DNA of 64,000 nt from Sorangium cellulosum (GTDB taxonomy: Bacteria; Myxococcota_A; Polyangia; Polyangiales; Polyangiaceae). The notes below the pieces were generated by a model. It did no database searches. It saw nothing but the letters and a program-made list of their open reading frames with translations, and was not told where the DNA came from. Made by a program: the position numbers and the translations under genes. Every line of letters starts with the position of its first letter. Position 1 is the stretch's first letter. The DNA lies in the NCBI GenBank assembly GCA_020720045.1, contig DYPH01000005.1, positions 8,759 to 72,758 of the forward strand, written 5' to 3'. Shown in pieces: positions 8,896 through 18,229 of the stretch.

Positions 8896-10311
8896 CTAAC
8901 GGAGCGCCATTCGTACAAGGACCGCGACGACGATCCCCGCGGCGATCAGCCAGGCGAGGACCACGGCGCGTCGTGAGCCGTCGGCGGAGTGGTTCGGTGC
9001 GGTCACCGGTGCTGGCGGCCTGCTCCGAGAACCTCGCGAAGGGTGCCCGCCGTCTCCCGCCAGGTCTGTTTCTGCCAAAGCAGTGGAGTTTGCGAACGCC
9101 GGGGCGGCTTGGAGTTCGATGGTGGCCGCTTCGTCCGGAGCGTCGAATCGTTCCAGAATGGGGGCACTCGCGGCAGAGACGATCAGCCCGTCGAAGGCGG
9201 AGGGGCGCTCAAAGTCGCTCGGGAGCGAAGCGGATGAAAGCGCTTGAATTTGTTGAGTTGCGTCGCCGTCGTTGCTCCGTTGCATCGGCGCGGGTGCGTC
9301 CCGCTCGGGGAGCCCACGCGCGGCGCGGAGGGCTCGCTGCATCGAGCGCGCCGTCGGAAAACGCCGCCCGTGCTCGAAGGCGACGCCGCGGGCGAGCACC
9401 CGAAGGACGTCTCGCGATATCGGGAGCGCGAGATCTTCCAACGGGGGGAGCGGCACCGTCGCCGCGTCTTGGAGCTCCCGCCACGAGGGGCCCGCGCGCC
9501 GGATACGCTGGCCATGCACCGCCGAAAGCACGGTGAGAGTTGCCGCGAAAACGTCGCTCGTACCGTCAACTTCGTCAAAAAGTCCGCGTGCTTGCTCGGG
9601 TGCCATAAAGGCAGGAGTCCCGATGAGCGCCCCCGGTTGGGTGAGGCGGTCGATGTCTTCGTCCTCCGAGAAGAGGGAGTCGCCCCCAGGCTCGGTCCGC
9701 GCACGTGCGCCGGAGCCGCCCGCATACTCCGCGTCGAGAGCGATCCCGAAGTCCAAAAGGACCACTCGCCCGTTTTCGCAACAGAAAAGATTCGACGGCT
9801 TGATGTCGCGGTGGACGATTCCGGTGTCGTGGACGGCGCCGAGAATCTCAAGGATGCGGTCGAGAAACTCGAGCGCTGGCTCGACGGGAATCGGCCCAAG
9901 GCGCCGAATTCGCCCGAGAAGCGTCTCACCACGGAGACGCTCTTGCACGAAAAAGGGGACGCCGTCGACGGTGCCCAGATCGAGGAGCGCGCAGACGCCG
10001 CCGTGGTCCAGCTTTCCGAGGACCCGCACCTCGCGCTCGAAGCGGGCACGCAGCTCGGGGTCGGCTGCAGCCTCGAGCTTCATGATTTTTACCGCATAAA
10101 CTTCATCAGTTGCGCCGTTGAGGAGCGACGCCGCATAGACGACCGCCGCCCCCCCTTCACCAATCGGCTCTCCGACGCAGTAGCTCGCCTGGCCTCCGAC
10201 GAGAACGCGGCCGCTGACTCCGCTGGTCGTTCCCTCGGTCACGGGCGTTACGCGGGGGACTGGCGATCGGCGCACAATGTCATCGTCTACACGAAAACCG
10301 TCCTCAGGCAA
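8896..10311 (-). CDS. Hanks-type Ser/Thr protein kinase with C-terminal membrane anchor
   Basis: The 471-residue protein has a kinase domain at about residues 43-310 with all key residues: a glycine loop (IGEGGAAVVY), K75 in AVKIMK, E94, catalytic D169 and N174 in HRDIKPSN, D187 in DFG, and an activation segment ending GTPAFMAPEQ. A low-complexity linker (about 325-445) follows. A single hydrophobic helix ends the chain, placing the kinase in the cytoplasm as a tail-anchored protein. It is the last gene of an operon with two Hsp70-like genes; its start is 12 bp after the stop of the second Hsp70. The context suggests that the Hsp70s are substrates or regulators, but nothing in the sequence proves it. 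Confidence 0.93.
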   Translation of the reverse strand: MPEDGFRVDDDIVRRSPVPRVTPVTEGTTSGVSGRVLVGGQASYCVGEPIGEGGAAVVYAASLLNGATDEVYAVKIMKLEAAADPELRARFEREVRVLGKLDHGGVCALLDLGTVDGVPFFVQERLRGETLLGRIRRLGPIPVEPALEFLDRILEILGAVHDTGIVHRDIKPSNLFCCENGRVVLLDFGIALDAEYAGGSGARARTEPGGDSLFSEDEDIDRLTQPGALIGTPAFMAPEQARGLFDEVDGTSDVFAATLTVLSAVHGQRIRRAGPSWRELQDAATVPLPPLEDLALPISRDVLRVLARGVAFEHGRRFPTARSMQRALRAARGLPERDAPAPMQRSNDGDATQQIQALSSASLPSDFERPSAFDGLIVSAASAPILERFDAPDEAATIELQAAPAFANSTALAETDLAGDGGHPSRGSRSRPPAPVTAPNHSADGSRRAVVLAWLIAAGIVVAVLVRMALR

Positions 10312-10323
10312 CGAAAGTGGCGG

Positions 10324-12423
10324 TCAGCCGAAGACGGCCGCTGCGTTTTGCCGCGCCTGCATTTCGGCGAGCTCGGAGGCATCCTGGGCGACGCCGAGGA
10401 GCCGGATGGTTGCGGCGGCGACGAGCCCGGAACCGAGCTCCATGGCGCGGACGTTGAGGATGCCATCGGCATCGAGTTCAAACGTGACTTCCACGCGAAC
10501 TTCGCCGCGGACCCCCTGGGGCAGATTCGCGAGAACCAGTTCACCAAGATAGGCATTTTCAGCAAACTTGGGGAGTTCCCCCTGGGCGACGCGCACGACG
10601 ACGGACGTTTGATTGTCTCGTGCCGTCAAGAATACACGACTGCGATCGCAGGGCACCGGCGTGTTCGCACGAATGAGGACGTCGCTGTAGCCGCCCGCGG
10701 TTTCGACGCGCAGCGAAAGAGGCGTCACGTCGATCAAGAGCGCATTCCCGCTCCTGGGTGTAATCGTACTCGTCTCAGGGGTGTTCAAAAGCATCCGGCC
10801 GTCGGCCATCGCTTGCGGCGCAAACACTGGCGATCGCTGGATGAGCGTCGCTTCCGAAAACTCCATGCGGACCGGGCTCGTCGCGCTGAAGCTGCGCGGT
10901 TGAGCGGGCGCGCCAAAATCGGCGACCGGTGCATGGCCCTGCGAGGGGGGCGCTTCCGGGAAATCAATACGGAATCCGCCCGGTTGCACCTGGTTCGGCG
11001 GCTGCCCCTGGCCCTGTGGCTGCTCCGGGAGCGCACCGTATTCGTAGCTCGCAGGCTTCGGCTGCGAGGGGAGCGGTGGGGGCGACTGCGGCGCCTGCGG
11101 CGTCGAAACTCCGTACGGATTCGAAGACTTCGGCTGCTCGCTCGGCGAAAATCGGGGCGTCGCGGGCGCCTCCTCCTTGCGCGGGAGACGGGGCCCTGCG
11201 GCGACGCTGACGACGGGCGCCGTCTCGTAACTCCCTGCAGGAGCAATACTTTTGTTGACGACCGTCCTGCTCGGTCCCTTCGTGCGCGCGAGGGCGTGGG
11301 CCTGGATGGCAGCGCCGAGGGCGACGACTTCATCGGGATTGACCTTGAGCGTCGGTTGGCGTCCGAAGTAGGCACCAACCTGCTTTGTGACGAGCGGGAG
11401 GCGCGTCGAACCGCCGACGAGGAGAACCTGCCCGATGTCCGCGGGCGTCTTGCCGATCGCGTCGAGGGCACGCTGGGTCACGCCGAGCGTTCGGTCGATG
11501 AGCGGCTGAACGAGGGAATCGAGCTCCGCGCGCGTGTAGCGAAATTTCAACGAAAGCGGTCCGCCGTCGGGCCCGTAGCCGATGTCGTGGAGCGATTCCT
11601 CGACGAATTCCTTGGCGCTGAGGTCCTTCTTGATTTGCTCGGCGACCAGCCGCAAGCGGCCAAACATCGACGGGTCCGGCCGCGGATCGTAGCGATGTTT
11701 CTGTAGGTATTCTAGGGAGATACGGTCTGCGAGGGCGAGGTCGACGTCGTCGCCGCCAAGTTGGCTATCGCCAGCCGTCGAGAGCACTTCGAAGATCTGA
11801 CCGCTCAGATCGAGGATCGTGACGTCGAAGGTGCCGCCGCCGAGGTCGTAAATTGCGACGCGCTCGGAACCCTGCACCTGCTGGCCATAGGCGAGGGCTG
11901 CTGCCGTCGGTTCGTTAAGAATTCGGAGCACTTCCAGGCCAGCCAGGCGGCCGGCGACCTTCGTCGACGCGCGCTGGAGCTCGTTGAAGTTCGCCGGGAC
12001 GGTGATGACCGCCTTGTCGACCGTTTCGCTGAGGGCCGCCTCCGCCATCGCCTTTGCGCGGCGCAGAATAAACGCGGAAATTTCCGGCAAGCTGTACCGC
12101 TGGCCGCGCGCCTGCACCATGACGCTCTGTTTCGGCCCCTCGACGAGGGGGAAGGCGAATCGCTTCGCCGCCTCCTGAACCTCGGGCGACGAAAACGGAC
12201 GGCCGATCAGGCGTTTGACCGAATAGACAGTGCTTTCCGCGTCGACCATGCGCCGCTCGCGTCCGAGCTCGCCGACGAGAACCTTCCCTGAGGGGTGAAA
12301 CGAAACGACCGACGGCAAGAGGCGTCGCCCGTGCTCATCGGCAAGCGTGACCGCGACGCCGTCGGCGACGGCTGCAATTACTGTGTTTGTCGTCCCCAAA
12401 TCGATGCCGATGGCGAGTCCCAT
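10324..12423 (-). CDS. Atypical Hsp70 (DnaK-like) protein, lidless, long disordered linker (copy B)
   Basis: The 699-residue protein has a full Hsp70 nucleotide-binding domain (1-380) with IGIDLGTTNTV, IYDLGGGTFDVTI near 191-203, VLLVGGSTRLP near 333 and EVVALGAAIQAHA. A Pro/Gln/Ser-rich linker of about 180 residues (381-559) replaces the short allosteric linker. The beta-sandwich substrate-binding domain follows (560-675: LLIDVTPLSLRVETAGG, LDADGILNVRA). The helical lid and EEVD-type tail are missing. ATPase activity is likely, but coupling between domains must differ from DnaK. It is 91 bp downstream of a paralogue and 12 bp upstream of a kinase gene. Confidence 0.93.
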   Translation of the reverse strand: MGLAIGIDLGTTNTVIAAVADGVAVTLADEHGRRLLPSVVSFHPSGKVLVGELGRERRMVDAESTVYSVKRLIGRPFSSPEVQEAAKRFAFPLVEGPKQSVMVQARGQRYSLPEISAFILRRAKAMAEAALSETVDKAVITVPANFNELQRASTKVAGRLAGLEVLRILNEPTAAALAYGQQVQGSERVAIYDLGGGTFDVTILDLSGQIFEVLSTAGDSQLGGDDVDLALADRISLEYLQKHRYDPRPDPSMFGRLRLVAEQIKKDLSAKEFVEESLHDIGYGPDGGPLSLKFRYTRAELDSLVQPLIDRTLGVTQRALDAIGKTPADIGQVLLVGGSTRLPLVTKQVGAYFGRQPTLKVNPDEVVALGAAIQAHALARTKGPSRTVVNKSIAPAGSYETAPVVSVAAGPRLPRKEEAPATPRFSPSEQPKSSNPYGVSTPQAPQSPPPLPSQPKPASYEYGALPEQPQGQGQPPNQVQPGGFRIDFPEAPPSQGHAPVADFGAPAQPRSFSATSPVRMEFSEATLIQRSPVFAPQAMADGRMLLNTPETSTITPRSGNALLIDVTPLSLRVETAGGYSDVLIRANTPVPCDRSRVFLTARDNQTSVVVRVAQGELPKFAENAYLGELVLANLPQGVRGEVRVEVTFELDADGILNVRAMELGSGLVAAATIRLLGVAQDASELAEMQARQNAAAVFG

Positions 12424-12514
12424 GGTCCCCTCAACATACGGAGTTCTGCGGCGCGGCGCGTGAAGTTCGTCCTCGCCCGCTAGCGCGGATCGAGGAACAA
12501 GTTTCGCGAAATGC

Positions 12515-14791
12515 TCAACCGACGACGCGGCGAGAAGCCTGTCGCGCCGCCATGCTGGAAAGTTCTTCGAGGTCGTTGCTCATTCCGACGAGTCGGAGCC
12601 GCGCCGAGGCCTCGCGGCCGCTCTTTTGTTCAACGGCCTTCACTTCGAGGGTGCCGTCGGCGTCGAGAGCGAAGGTCACTTGGACGTTGGCTTCGCCGCG
12701 TGAAAGTGAAGGAATATCAGTTAGATGAACTTCGCCGAGGTACATGTTTGCTGCGAAGCTGCGCTCCTCCCCCTGGGCGACGCGCACGAGCACCGAGTCT
12801 TGCCCATCGCGGGTCGTCGAGAAGCCGCGCGTGCGGTCGCAAGGGACCTGCGTGTTGGCGCGAATGAGCACATCCGAAAAGCCTCCCGTCGTTTCCACAC
12901 GAAGCGATAGCGGCGTTACGTCGACGAGGAGCGCCCGTTCTTGCCGAAGGCCGACGCGGGCGGCTTCGACGGGAACGAACTCAAGTTCTGAAATTCCTAG
13001 AAGCTTATTGACGCTCTGGGAGGGCTCCGCCGGCCATTGTTCCGGATCTTGGGGGCGGGGACGCCAAACCTCCGGTTCGGTGCGCCCGTGAGGGCTCGGC
13101 GGAAGTCCGGGGCGTACCGGCGCGCCTGCGAAGGCGGCATCGGGGCGATCGGCAAAAGGATCTGTGGGGAGCGTGCGTACAACAGACTGAAAATTATCGA
13201 TTTTTTTCGGATCGAGCGTGCTCTCGTCCGCGATCGCCGCGACGCCGACGACCGGTGTCGAGGAAGCCGGCGCCGGGACCGGCTTTGCTGGTTTCGTCGC
13301 CCCCTTCGAAACCAGCGTCAGATTCGTCGTGAACGTCGATTCGCCGGGGTTGCCGGCCGCTTCCTGGGCGGCAAACGGGGAGGGGGTGGGCGGTGGCCGA
13401 TTCCCCTGGAGGAACGCTTCTCGCGCCGCAGCAATGGCCGGCTCATCGACGAGCATCGGTTTGGCGGTGATCGGTTCGTCTTTCCCGCGCTCGACGCTCG
13501 GAATAGCTTCTGTTTTCTTTTGAATCTGAGGGCGCGCCGCCGCCGGGGCGACCGGGCGGGCCGGCGGGATTCGCGGCGCGGCCGGGGCCACAGGAGCTGC
13601 CGCCGGCACGGTTGCCGCCGGAGACTGCCCCTGGGAATTCGGGGCACGCACACCGGCGAGGGCGTGCGCCTGAATCGCTGCCCCGAGAGCGACGACCTCA
13701 TCGGGGTTTACCTTCAGCGTAGGCGGGCGACCGAAGGTCTCGGCGACGCTCCGCGACACCACCGGCATCCGCGTCGCGCCACCGACGAGGAGCACCTGAG
13801 ACATGTGCGACGGCTCCAACCGATGGGCCTGCAGGGCGCTCCGGGTGAGCGCCATTGCGCGATCGAGCAGCGGTTTCGCGAGTGTTTCTAGGGCCAACCG
13901 CGTCATTTTGAAACGCAGCGACAGCGGCACACCGTCTTCGCCGAACCCGAGATCGTGGAGATCCTCGGCGATCTCCTCGCGCGCGGAAAGAAGCTTCTTG
14001 ATCTCCTCGCCGAGGAGTCGAAGTCGCCCAAATGAGATCGGATCGGTCCGCGGATCCCACCGAAATCGCGCCACATATTCCTGGGCGATCTGCTCTGCGA
14101 CGAGGTGATCGATGTCGTCGCCGCCAAGTTGGGTGTCTCCGGCGGTGCAAACGACCTCGAAAACGCGCCCGGAAAGATCGAGGACGGTCATGTCGAAGGT
14201 GCCACCGCCGAGGTCGAATACCGCAACGCGTTCCGACCCTTGCACCTGTTGACCGTAGGCGAGCGCCGCTGCCGTCGGCTCGTTGAGAATGCGGAGGACG
14301 TCCAGGCCCGCCAGGCGTCCCGCAACCTTCGTCGACGCGCGCTGAAGTTCGTTGAAGTTCGCCGGGACGGTGATGACCGCCTTGTCGACCGTGCCCCCGA
14401 GCGCGTACTCGGCAATGGCCTTCGCGCGTCGCAGGACAAACGCGGAAACTTCAGGAAGTGTGTAGCGTTGGCCACGCGCCTCCACGAGAACGGCGTCCCG
14501 GGGACCTTGCACGAGCGGAAACGGGAAGCGCGGCCGCGCCTGCTGGACTTCTGGAGTCCCGTAGGAGCGCCCCAGGAGGCGCTTCACAGAATATACGGTG
14601 TTTTCCGGATCGACGATCCGTCGCTCGCGGGCGAGATCCCCGACAAGAATGTTACCCGATGGGTGGAAGGAGACGACCGACGGAAGCAGGCGGCGGCCGT
14701 GCTCGTCTGCCAGTGTAGTCGCCACCCCATCGACGACCGCCGCAACGACCGTATTTGTGGTGCCGAGGTCGATGCCCACCGCGATTCCCAT
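12515..14791 (-). CDS. Atypical Hsp70 (DnaK-like) protein, lidless, long disordered linker (copy A)
   Basis: First gene of the operon, 758 residues. Its nucleotide-binding domain (about 1-380) is very close to that of the next gene: IGIDLGTTNTVVAAV, VFDLGGGTFDMTVLDLSG, VLLVGGATRMP. An Ala/Pro-rich linker of about 235 residues separates it from the beta-type substrate-binding domain, which begins near 615 with ALLVDVTPLSLRVETTGG. There is no lid. The two copies probably arose by tandem duplication. The linkers diverge far more than the folded domains. No DnaJ or GrpE gene is nearby. The 294-bp region upstream, shared with a divergent lipoprotein gene, shows no CIRCE-type element that I could find. 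Confidence 0.93.
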   Translation of the reverse strand: MGIAVGIDLGTTNTVVAAVVDGVATTLADEHGRRLLPSVVSFHPSGNILVGDLARERRIVDPENTVYSVKRLLGRSYGTPEVQQARPRFPFPLVQGPRDAVLVEARGQRYTLPEVSAFVLRRAKAIAEYALGGTVDKAVITVPANFNELQRASTKVAGRLAGLDVLRILNEPTAAALAYGQQVQGSERVAVFDLGGGTFDMTVLDLSGRVFEVVCTAGDTQLGGDDIDHLVAEQIAQEYVARFRWDPRTDPISFGRLRLLGEEIKKLLSAREEIAEDLHDLGFGEDGVPLSLRFKMTRLALETLAKPLLDRAMALTRSALQAHRLEPSHMSQVLLVGGATRMPVVSRSVAETFGRPPTLKVNPDEVVALGAAIQAHALAGVRAPNSQGQSPAATVPAAAPVAPAAPRIPPARPVAPAAARPQIQKKTEAIPSVERGKDEPITAKPMLVDEPAIAAAREAFLQGNRPPPTPSPFAAQEAAGNPGESTFTTNLTLVSKGATKPAKPVPAPASSTPVVGVAAIADESTLDPKKIDNFQSVVRTLPTDPFADRPDAAFAGAPVRPGLPPSPHGRTEPEVWRPRPQDPEQWPAEPSQSVNKLLGISELEFVPVEAARVGLRQERALLVDVTPLSLRVETTGGFSDVLIRANTQVPCDRTRGFSTTRDGQDSVLVRVAQGEERSFAANMYLGEVHLTDIPSLSRGEANVQVTFALDADGTLEVKAVEQKSGREASARLRLVGMSNDLEELSSMAARQASRRVVG

Positions 14792-15085
14792 GGTCGAAAC
14801 AGCCTACTTGGAACCACGTGCATTGTGGGGGGATTGTTCGCGAAGGTACCTCGGAAAGGTCGTGGATTTCCCTACCTTCCGGTGGTTGCAAGGGGACATC
14901 GAGCGGCGGCGGCCCCTCGCGCGCTCCCTAGCAAACGACCGGAGGCGGCCATTGAATTGGCATTCTGTGCCCGCGAAAAGTGACGCAACGCGCCGTCCTC
15001 GAAAAGCGCAACAGGCATTCGGAATGAGGTTTCCGCGATCCGAGGGGTGGGCGCCGGTCGCATCTTTCGCGTATGTTCTGCCGCG

Positions 15086-17107
15086 ATGAAACGTGCACCG
15101 CGCTTGCGTCTCCTCCCGGTCTTTCCCGTTCTCGCGGGACTCCTCGCTGCCTCGGTGACGGCGTGCTCGACGGAGGACACCGGCCCCTCCTACCCGGCCG
15201 GCTGCGAGCCCCTTCTCGGCGAAACCGACTGCGTCGCCCCGTTCCCTTCCGACTATTTCCGCGTGGCGGACGCGCGATCACGCACCGGCTTTGTCGTCGC
15301 GCCGAGCGGTCCCGGAAAGCTGCTCACGGCGGACGGACGGGACGGCGACGTCAACGCCTATGCGCCCGACGACGGGTTTTCGCGGCTCCCGTCGATCGTC
15401 GGCGCCCTCCACGGCGCGATCGTCGCCACCGGCCTCCCGACGGTGCTCGATGCCCCTGCCGTCTCGATGAGCGCGAAATCAGCCACGGTGATTCTACGGG
15501 CCGACACCGGCGAATTTGTAGCCCATTACAGCGATATTCCTACGAAAAACACTGTGACGGGGGCCCGTGCCATCGTCCTTCGACCCACCGTCGTGCTCGC
15601 CCCCAAGACACGGTACATCGTCGCCATCCACGGGGTGAGGACGGAAGCGGGCCCCCTCGCCGACGCCGGTGCCGGGTTTGCGCGACTTCGCGACAAGGCG
15701 ACCGCGTCGGCGTCGCTTGCTGCCTTGGGGCCCCACTACGAAAACGATATCTTTCCAGTGCTTGCAAAGGCGGGTGTCGACCGGGCGGGGCTCCAGCTGG
15801 CCTGGGACTTCACGACCGGGAGCGAAGAGGCGGTCACCGCCGATCTGCTCGCGATGCGCGAAAAGACGCTCGCCTGGCTCGATACGCACACGCCGCGGGT
15901 GTTTGACGTCGTCGAGGATCCCGCGGAAGAGAAAGGGGATCTCTGGAAGGTCTTCCGGGGCAAGATTGAGGGGCCGCGCTTCGTCGACAAGGACACCTCT
16001 GGCGCATTGATCGTGCGCGGTGAAGACGGACTTCCGAAGGAGAATGGCGTCACCGTCTTCGAGTTTGTTATCGCCATCCCGACGAGCGTTCGTGATCGCT
16101 TTGAGCCGGGGCGTTATCTCGCCCTCGGACACGGTTTTTTCGGGTCCCGCGACGAAGTGACCTACGGCGGCTCCCAGAAGCTCGCGATGCGCCTCGGTGC
16201 CGTCCTCGTTGGCATCGATTGGGCCGGCTTCGCGACCGCAGACGCCGCGAAAGTAGCCGGAGATATTCTCGGAAACCCGGGGCGAACGCCGAGTTTCCGC
16301 GAGCGAGTCGAGCAGGGGATGATGAACTGGCTCGTCACGTCGCGCGCCATGACAACCGTCTTTCCCACGATCGATCTCTTCAAGCGCCCCGCATCCGGGC
16401 CTGGCGTCGTCGTGAACGACAAAGGGGTTTCCAATGCGGGAAAGCTCCTCTTTGATACCGAAAAAATGGGATACTTTGGCGCGAGTCAGGGGCAAATTCT
16501 TGGGATGGTCATGGCGGCACTTAATCCGGATTTTACCCGCTATGGGGTGAACGTCGGTGGCGCCGCATACACACACATGATGCCGCGTGCTCGCCCCTTT
16601 GAGCCGCTGCTCGGCCTCGTCCGCAACAGCTTCGAGAGCGACACCGACCCGAACCCGATCGCGACTGAAGTCTTTATTGCGGGCCTCGCGCGAAAGATGG
16701 AGCCGATCGACCCTGGGATCTGGGCCCCGTTTGTTCTCGAACGGAAGCTCCCGAAATCCCCCCAGGATCGCCAGGTGCTCGCGCAGACCGGCCTCGCCGA
16801 CTCGGCGGTCCCCAACGTTGGCGCATTTCTCTTGGCCCGGGCCATGAAGCTCTCGCAGACGGGCCCTGCTGCCGTAGAAATTCCTGGAATTCCAACGACT
16901 ACCGATACGCTCGCCTCCGGGCTCACCACCTTCGACTTCGGCGTCGACCGAAACCAGACGCTCGCTTACGCGCCCGTCCCCACGAATGACGTCCACGAAG
17001 GGGTCCGCGTCGATCCGAACGCCCTTACCGAACTTGAGCGCTTCTACAACGGGGAGGGGGTCATCCACCCTTGCTCGGGAGCCTGCAAAGCAGGCACAAA
17101 CAAGTAA
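15086..17107 (+). CDS. Lipoprotein with alpha/beta-hydrolase signature
   Basis: The start is ATG 15086 (673 residues), chosen because a signal peptide and lipobox (ASVTAC) follow at once. The mature part has the hydrolase features GHGFFGSRDEV (oxyanion-type loop) and FGASQGQILG, a nucleophile elbow G-x-S-x-G with candidate Ser467. Candidate acid and His residues lie in the last 150 residues (NDVHEGVR near the end). It resembles large secreted lipases and esterases of Myxococcota. The substrate is unknown. It is probably outer-membrane attached. It stands alone: hsp70 copy A diverges upstream and slyX converges downstream with a 14-bp gap. Confidence 0.78.
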   Translation: MKRAPRLRLLPVFPVLAGLLAASVTACSTEDTGPSYPAGCEPLLGETDCVAPFPSDYFRVADARSRTGFVVAPSGPGKLLTADGRDGDVNAYAPDDGFSRLPSIVGALHGAIVATGLPTVLDAPAVSMSAKSATVILRADTGEFVAHYSDIPTKNTVTGARAIVLRPTVVLAPKTRYIVAIHGVRTEAGPLADAGAGFARLRDKATASASLAALGPHYENDIFPVLAKAGVDRAGLQLAWDFTTGSEEAVTADLLAMREKTLAWLDTHTPRVFDVVEDPAEEKGDLWKVFRGKIEGPRFVDKDTSGALIVRGEDGLPKENGVTVFEFVIAIPTSVRDRFEPGRYLALGHGFFGSRDEVTYGGSQKLAMRLGAVLVGIDWAGFATADAAKVAGDILGNPGRTPSFRERVEQGMMNWLVTSRAMTTVFPTIDLFKRPASGPGVVVNDKGVSNAGKLLFDTEKMGYFGASQGQILGMVMAALNPDFTRYGVNVGGAAYTHMMPRARPFEPLLGLVRNSFESDTDPNPIATEVFIAGLARKMEPIDPGIWAPFVLERKLPKSPQDRQVLAQTGLADSAVPNVGAFLLARAMKLSQTGPAAVEIPGIPTTTDTLASGLTTFDFGVDRNQTLAYAPVPTNDVHEGVRVDPNALTELERFYNGEGVIHPCSGACKAGTNK

Positions 17108-17121
17108 GCGAAATACCTGCG

Positions 17122-17349
17122 CTAATAGTGGGGGGGCCGGTCGCGCTCAAAGGCCTGGAGAGGGTCGAGGTCGCCGCCGTCCCCCTCGCCGCTTCCGAGC
17201 TGGCGGGCGGCGAGCGCGGCGAGGTCGGCGCGAAGGCGATCGATCAGCTTGGATTGATCGGCGACCACTGCGGAAAGCTCGTCCACCAACCGATCGAGCT
17301 GCATGTACCGAAGCTCAAGGTCGACGAACCGCGAGTCTTCTGTGCTCAT
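17122..17349 (-). CDS. slyX: SlyX family protein
   Basis: The 75-residue protein has a heptad coiled coil (LELRYMQLDRLVDELSAVV and onward) and the PPHY ending that marks SlyX. The function is unknown; in enterobacteria it lies next to fkpA/slyD, which is not so here. Its ATG overlaps the stop of the upstream lipoprotein gene by four bases (ATGA, 17346-17349), so translation is probably coupled. Confidence 0.85.
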   Translation of the reverse strand: MSTEDSRFVDLELRYMQLDRLVDELSAVVADQSKLIDRLRADLAALAARQLGSGEGDGGDLDPLQAFERDRPPHY

Positions 17350-18161
17350 TTGAGGACGAAGTTGCAGGCGGCCTTCTGTTGGGCGTTGTTCACATCAGGC
17401 GTCACGGCCTCGACCTTACCGTCTTTGTCCAGGGAAATGACTTGCTCATTTGCCGCTCCGCCCGTTTGACGGGCCCACTGCGACACGCCCGAAGTGGCCA
17501 CCGAAAGTCGTCTGACGGCGGGGTCTGGGTCGGAGGTCTTGGTTCCGGTTGCGCCGGATACGAAGCGATAATAAGTGCTTCCGGCAATGTTCGTGGCCCC
17601 CTCTTGAATCGTTGCCTTTGAGCAATGGTCGTCCACACCGAGGCCGCTCACGGTCGGCGTCGGCTGGAACAGACAAAGAACGATCCGTTTCTTCGTTGCC
17701 GCATCGCAGTAGGTCCCAACGGCGAATTGGGGGGCAAAATTTGCACCGTCGAAGATCCGATTTGTCAGTGCGTTGCAGCGGGCGAGGGCCGCATCGACGA
17801 TGGGCTGTTTTTCGTTGTCGCCGGCGATGCACGGTGCGGGGCCGCTGTCGACGGGCCCCGCGTCGGGCGGGCCTGCGTCGAAGCCGCTGTCGATGGGCCC
17901 TGCGTCGAGCGCTGCATCGCTAGAGGCAGCGTCGTCGGGGGCTGCATCGCTAGAGGCAGCGTCGTCGGCGACCCCAGTCTCGGCGACGCTGCTGTCTGCG
18001 GTGGTGGCATCGACCTCCGGCACCCGTGCGTCGGTAGGCGTCGTCGTCGCCGCGTCGCCGTCGGTCATTCCTTCCGGCAGCGTGATCCCGCACGCAACGA
18101 GAGCAAACAGCGGGAGCGGGAGAAATAAAGCGCGTGCGATGGAATGACGGAGAACGCCCAT
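17346..18161 (-). CDS. Lipoprotein with Asp/Ala/Pro-rich stalk
   Basis: The 271-residue product has a signal peptide with lipobox ALVAC at residues 20-24. A stalk rich in Asp, Ala, Ser and Pro follows (about 30-110), then a C-terminal globular domain (about 110-271) with four or five cysteines, for example [19 protein letters not shown] and DDHCSKAT. I recognise no family. Two exact 30-bp repeats in the stalk (17911-17970) encode DDAASSDAA twice. The stop codon overlaps the slyX start. Surface or periplasmic location is likely from the lipobox. Confidence 0.75.
   Translation of the reverse strand: MGVLRHSIARALFLPLPLFALVACGITLPEGMTDGDAATTTPTDARVPEVDATTADSSVAETGVADDAASSDAAPDDAASSDAALDAGPIDSGFDAGPPDAGPVDSGPAPCIAGDNEKQPIVDAALARCNALTNRIFDGANFAPQFAVGTYCDAATKKRIVLCLFQPTPTVSGLGVDDHCSKATIQEGATNIAGSTYYRFVSGATGTKTSDPDPAVRRLSVATSGVSQWARQTGGAANEQVISLDKDGKVEAVTPDVNNAQQKAACNFVLK
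17911..17970. repeat. Exact 30-bp tandem duplication in lipoprotein stalk
   Basis: 17911-17940 and 17941-17970 differ only in the last bases (GGGG against GGCG). In-frame length keeps the reading frame and repeats the Asp-Ala-Ser stalk motif. This suggests slippage-driven length change of the stalk. Confidence 0.85.
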
Positions 18162-18229
18162 GCTCCTCTGCTTACCACGAATCCTCGCGCCATCGACGCC
18201 GCGGTCGCCACCGTGATAGGGGACGCCCC

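Noticed and set aside
9244-11706. Long open frame antisense to the kinase and Hsp70 copy B
   Set aside because: It has the Arg/Gly/Asp-rich composition typical of antisense frames in GC-rich DNA and no domain. The opposite strand carries clear kinase and Hsp70 motifs.
14792-15085. CIRCE or sigma-32-type heat-shock element upstream of the Hsp70 operon
   Set aside because: No inverted repeat of the CIRCE type or convincing -35/-10 pair was found by reading both strands.
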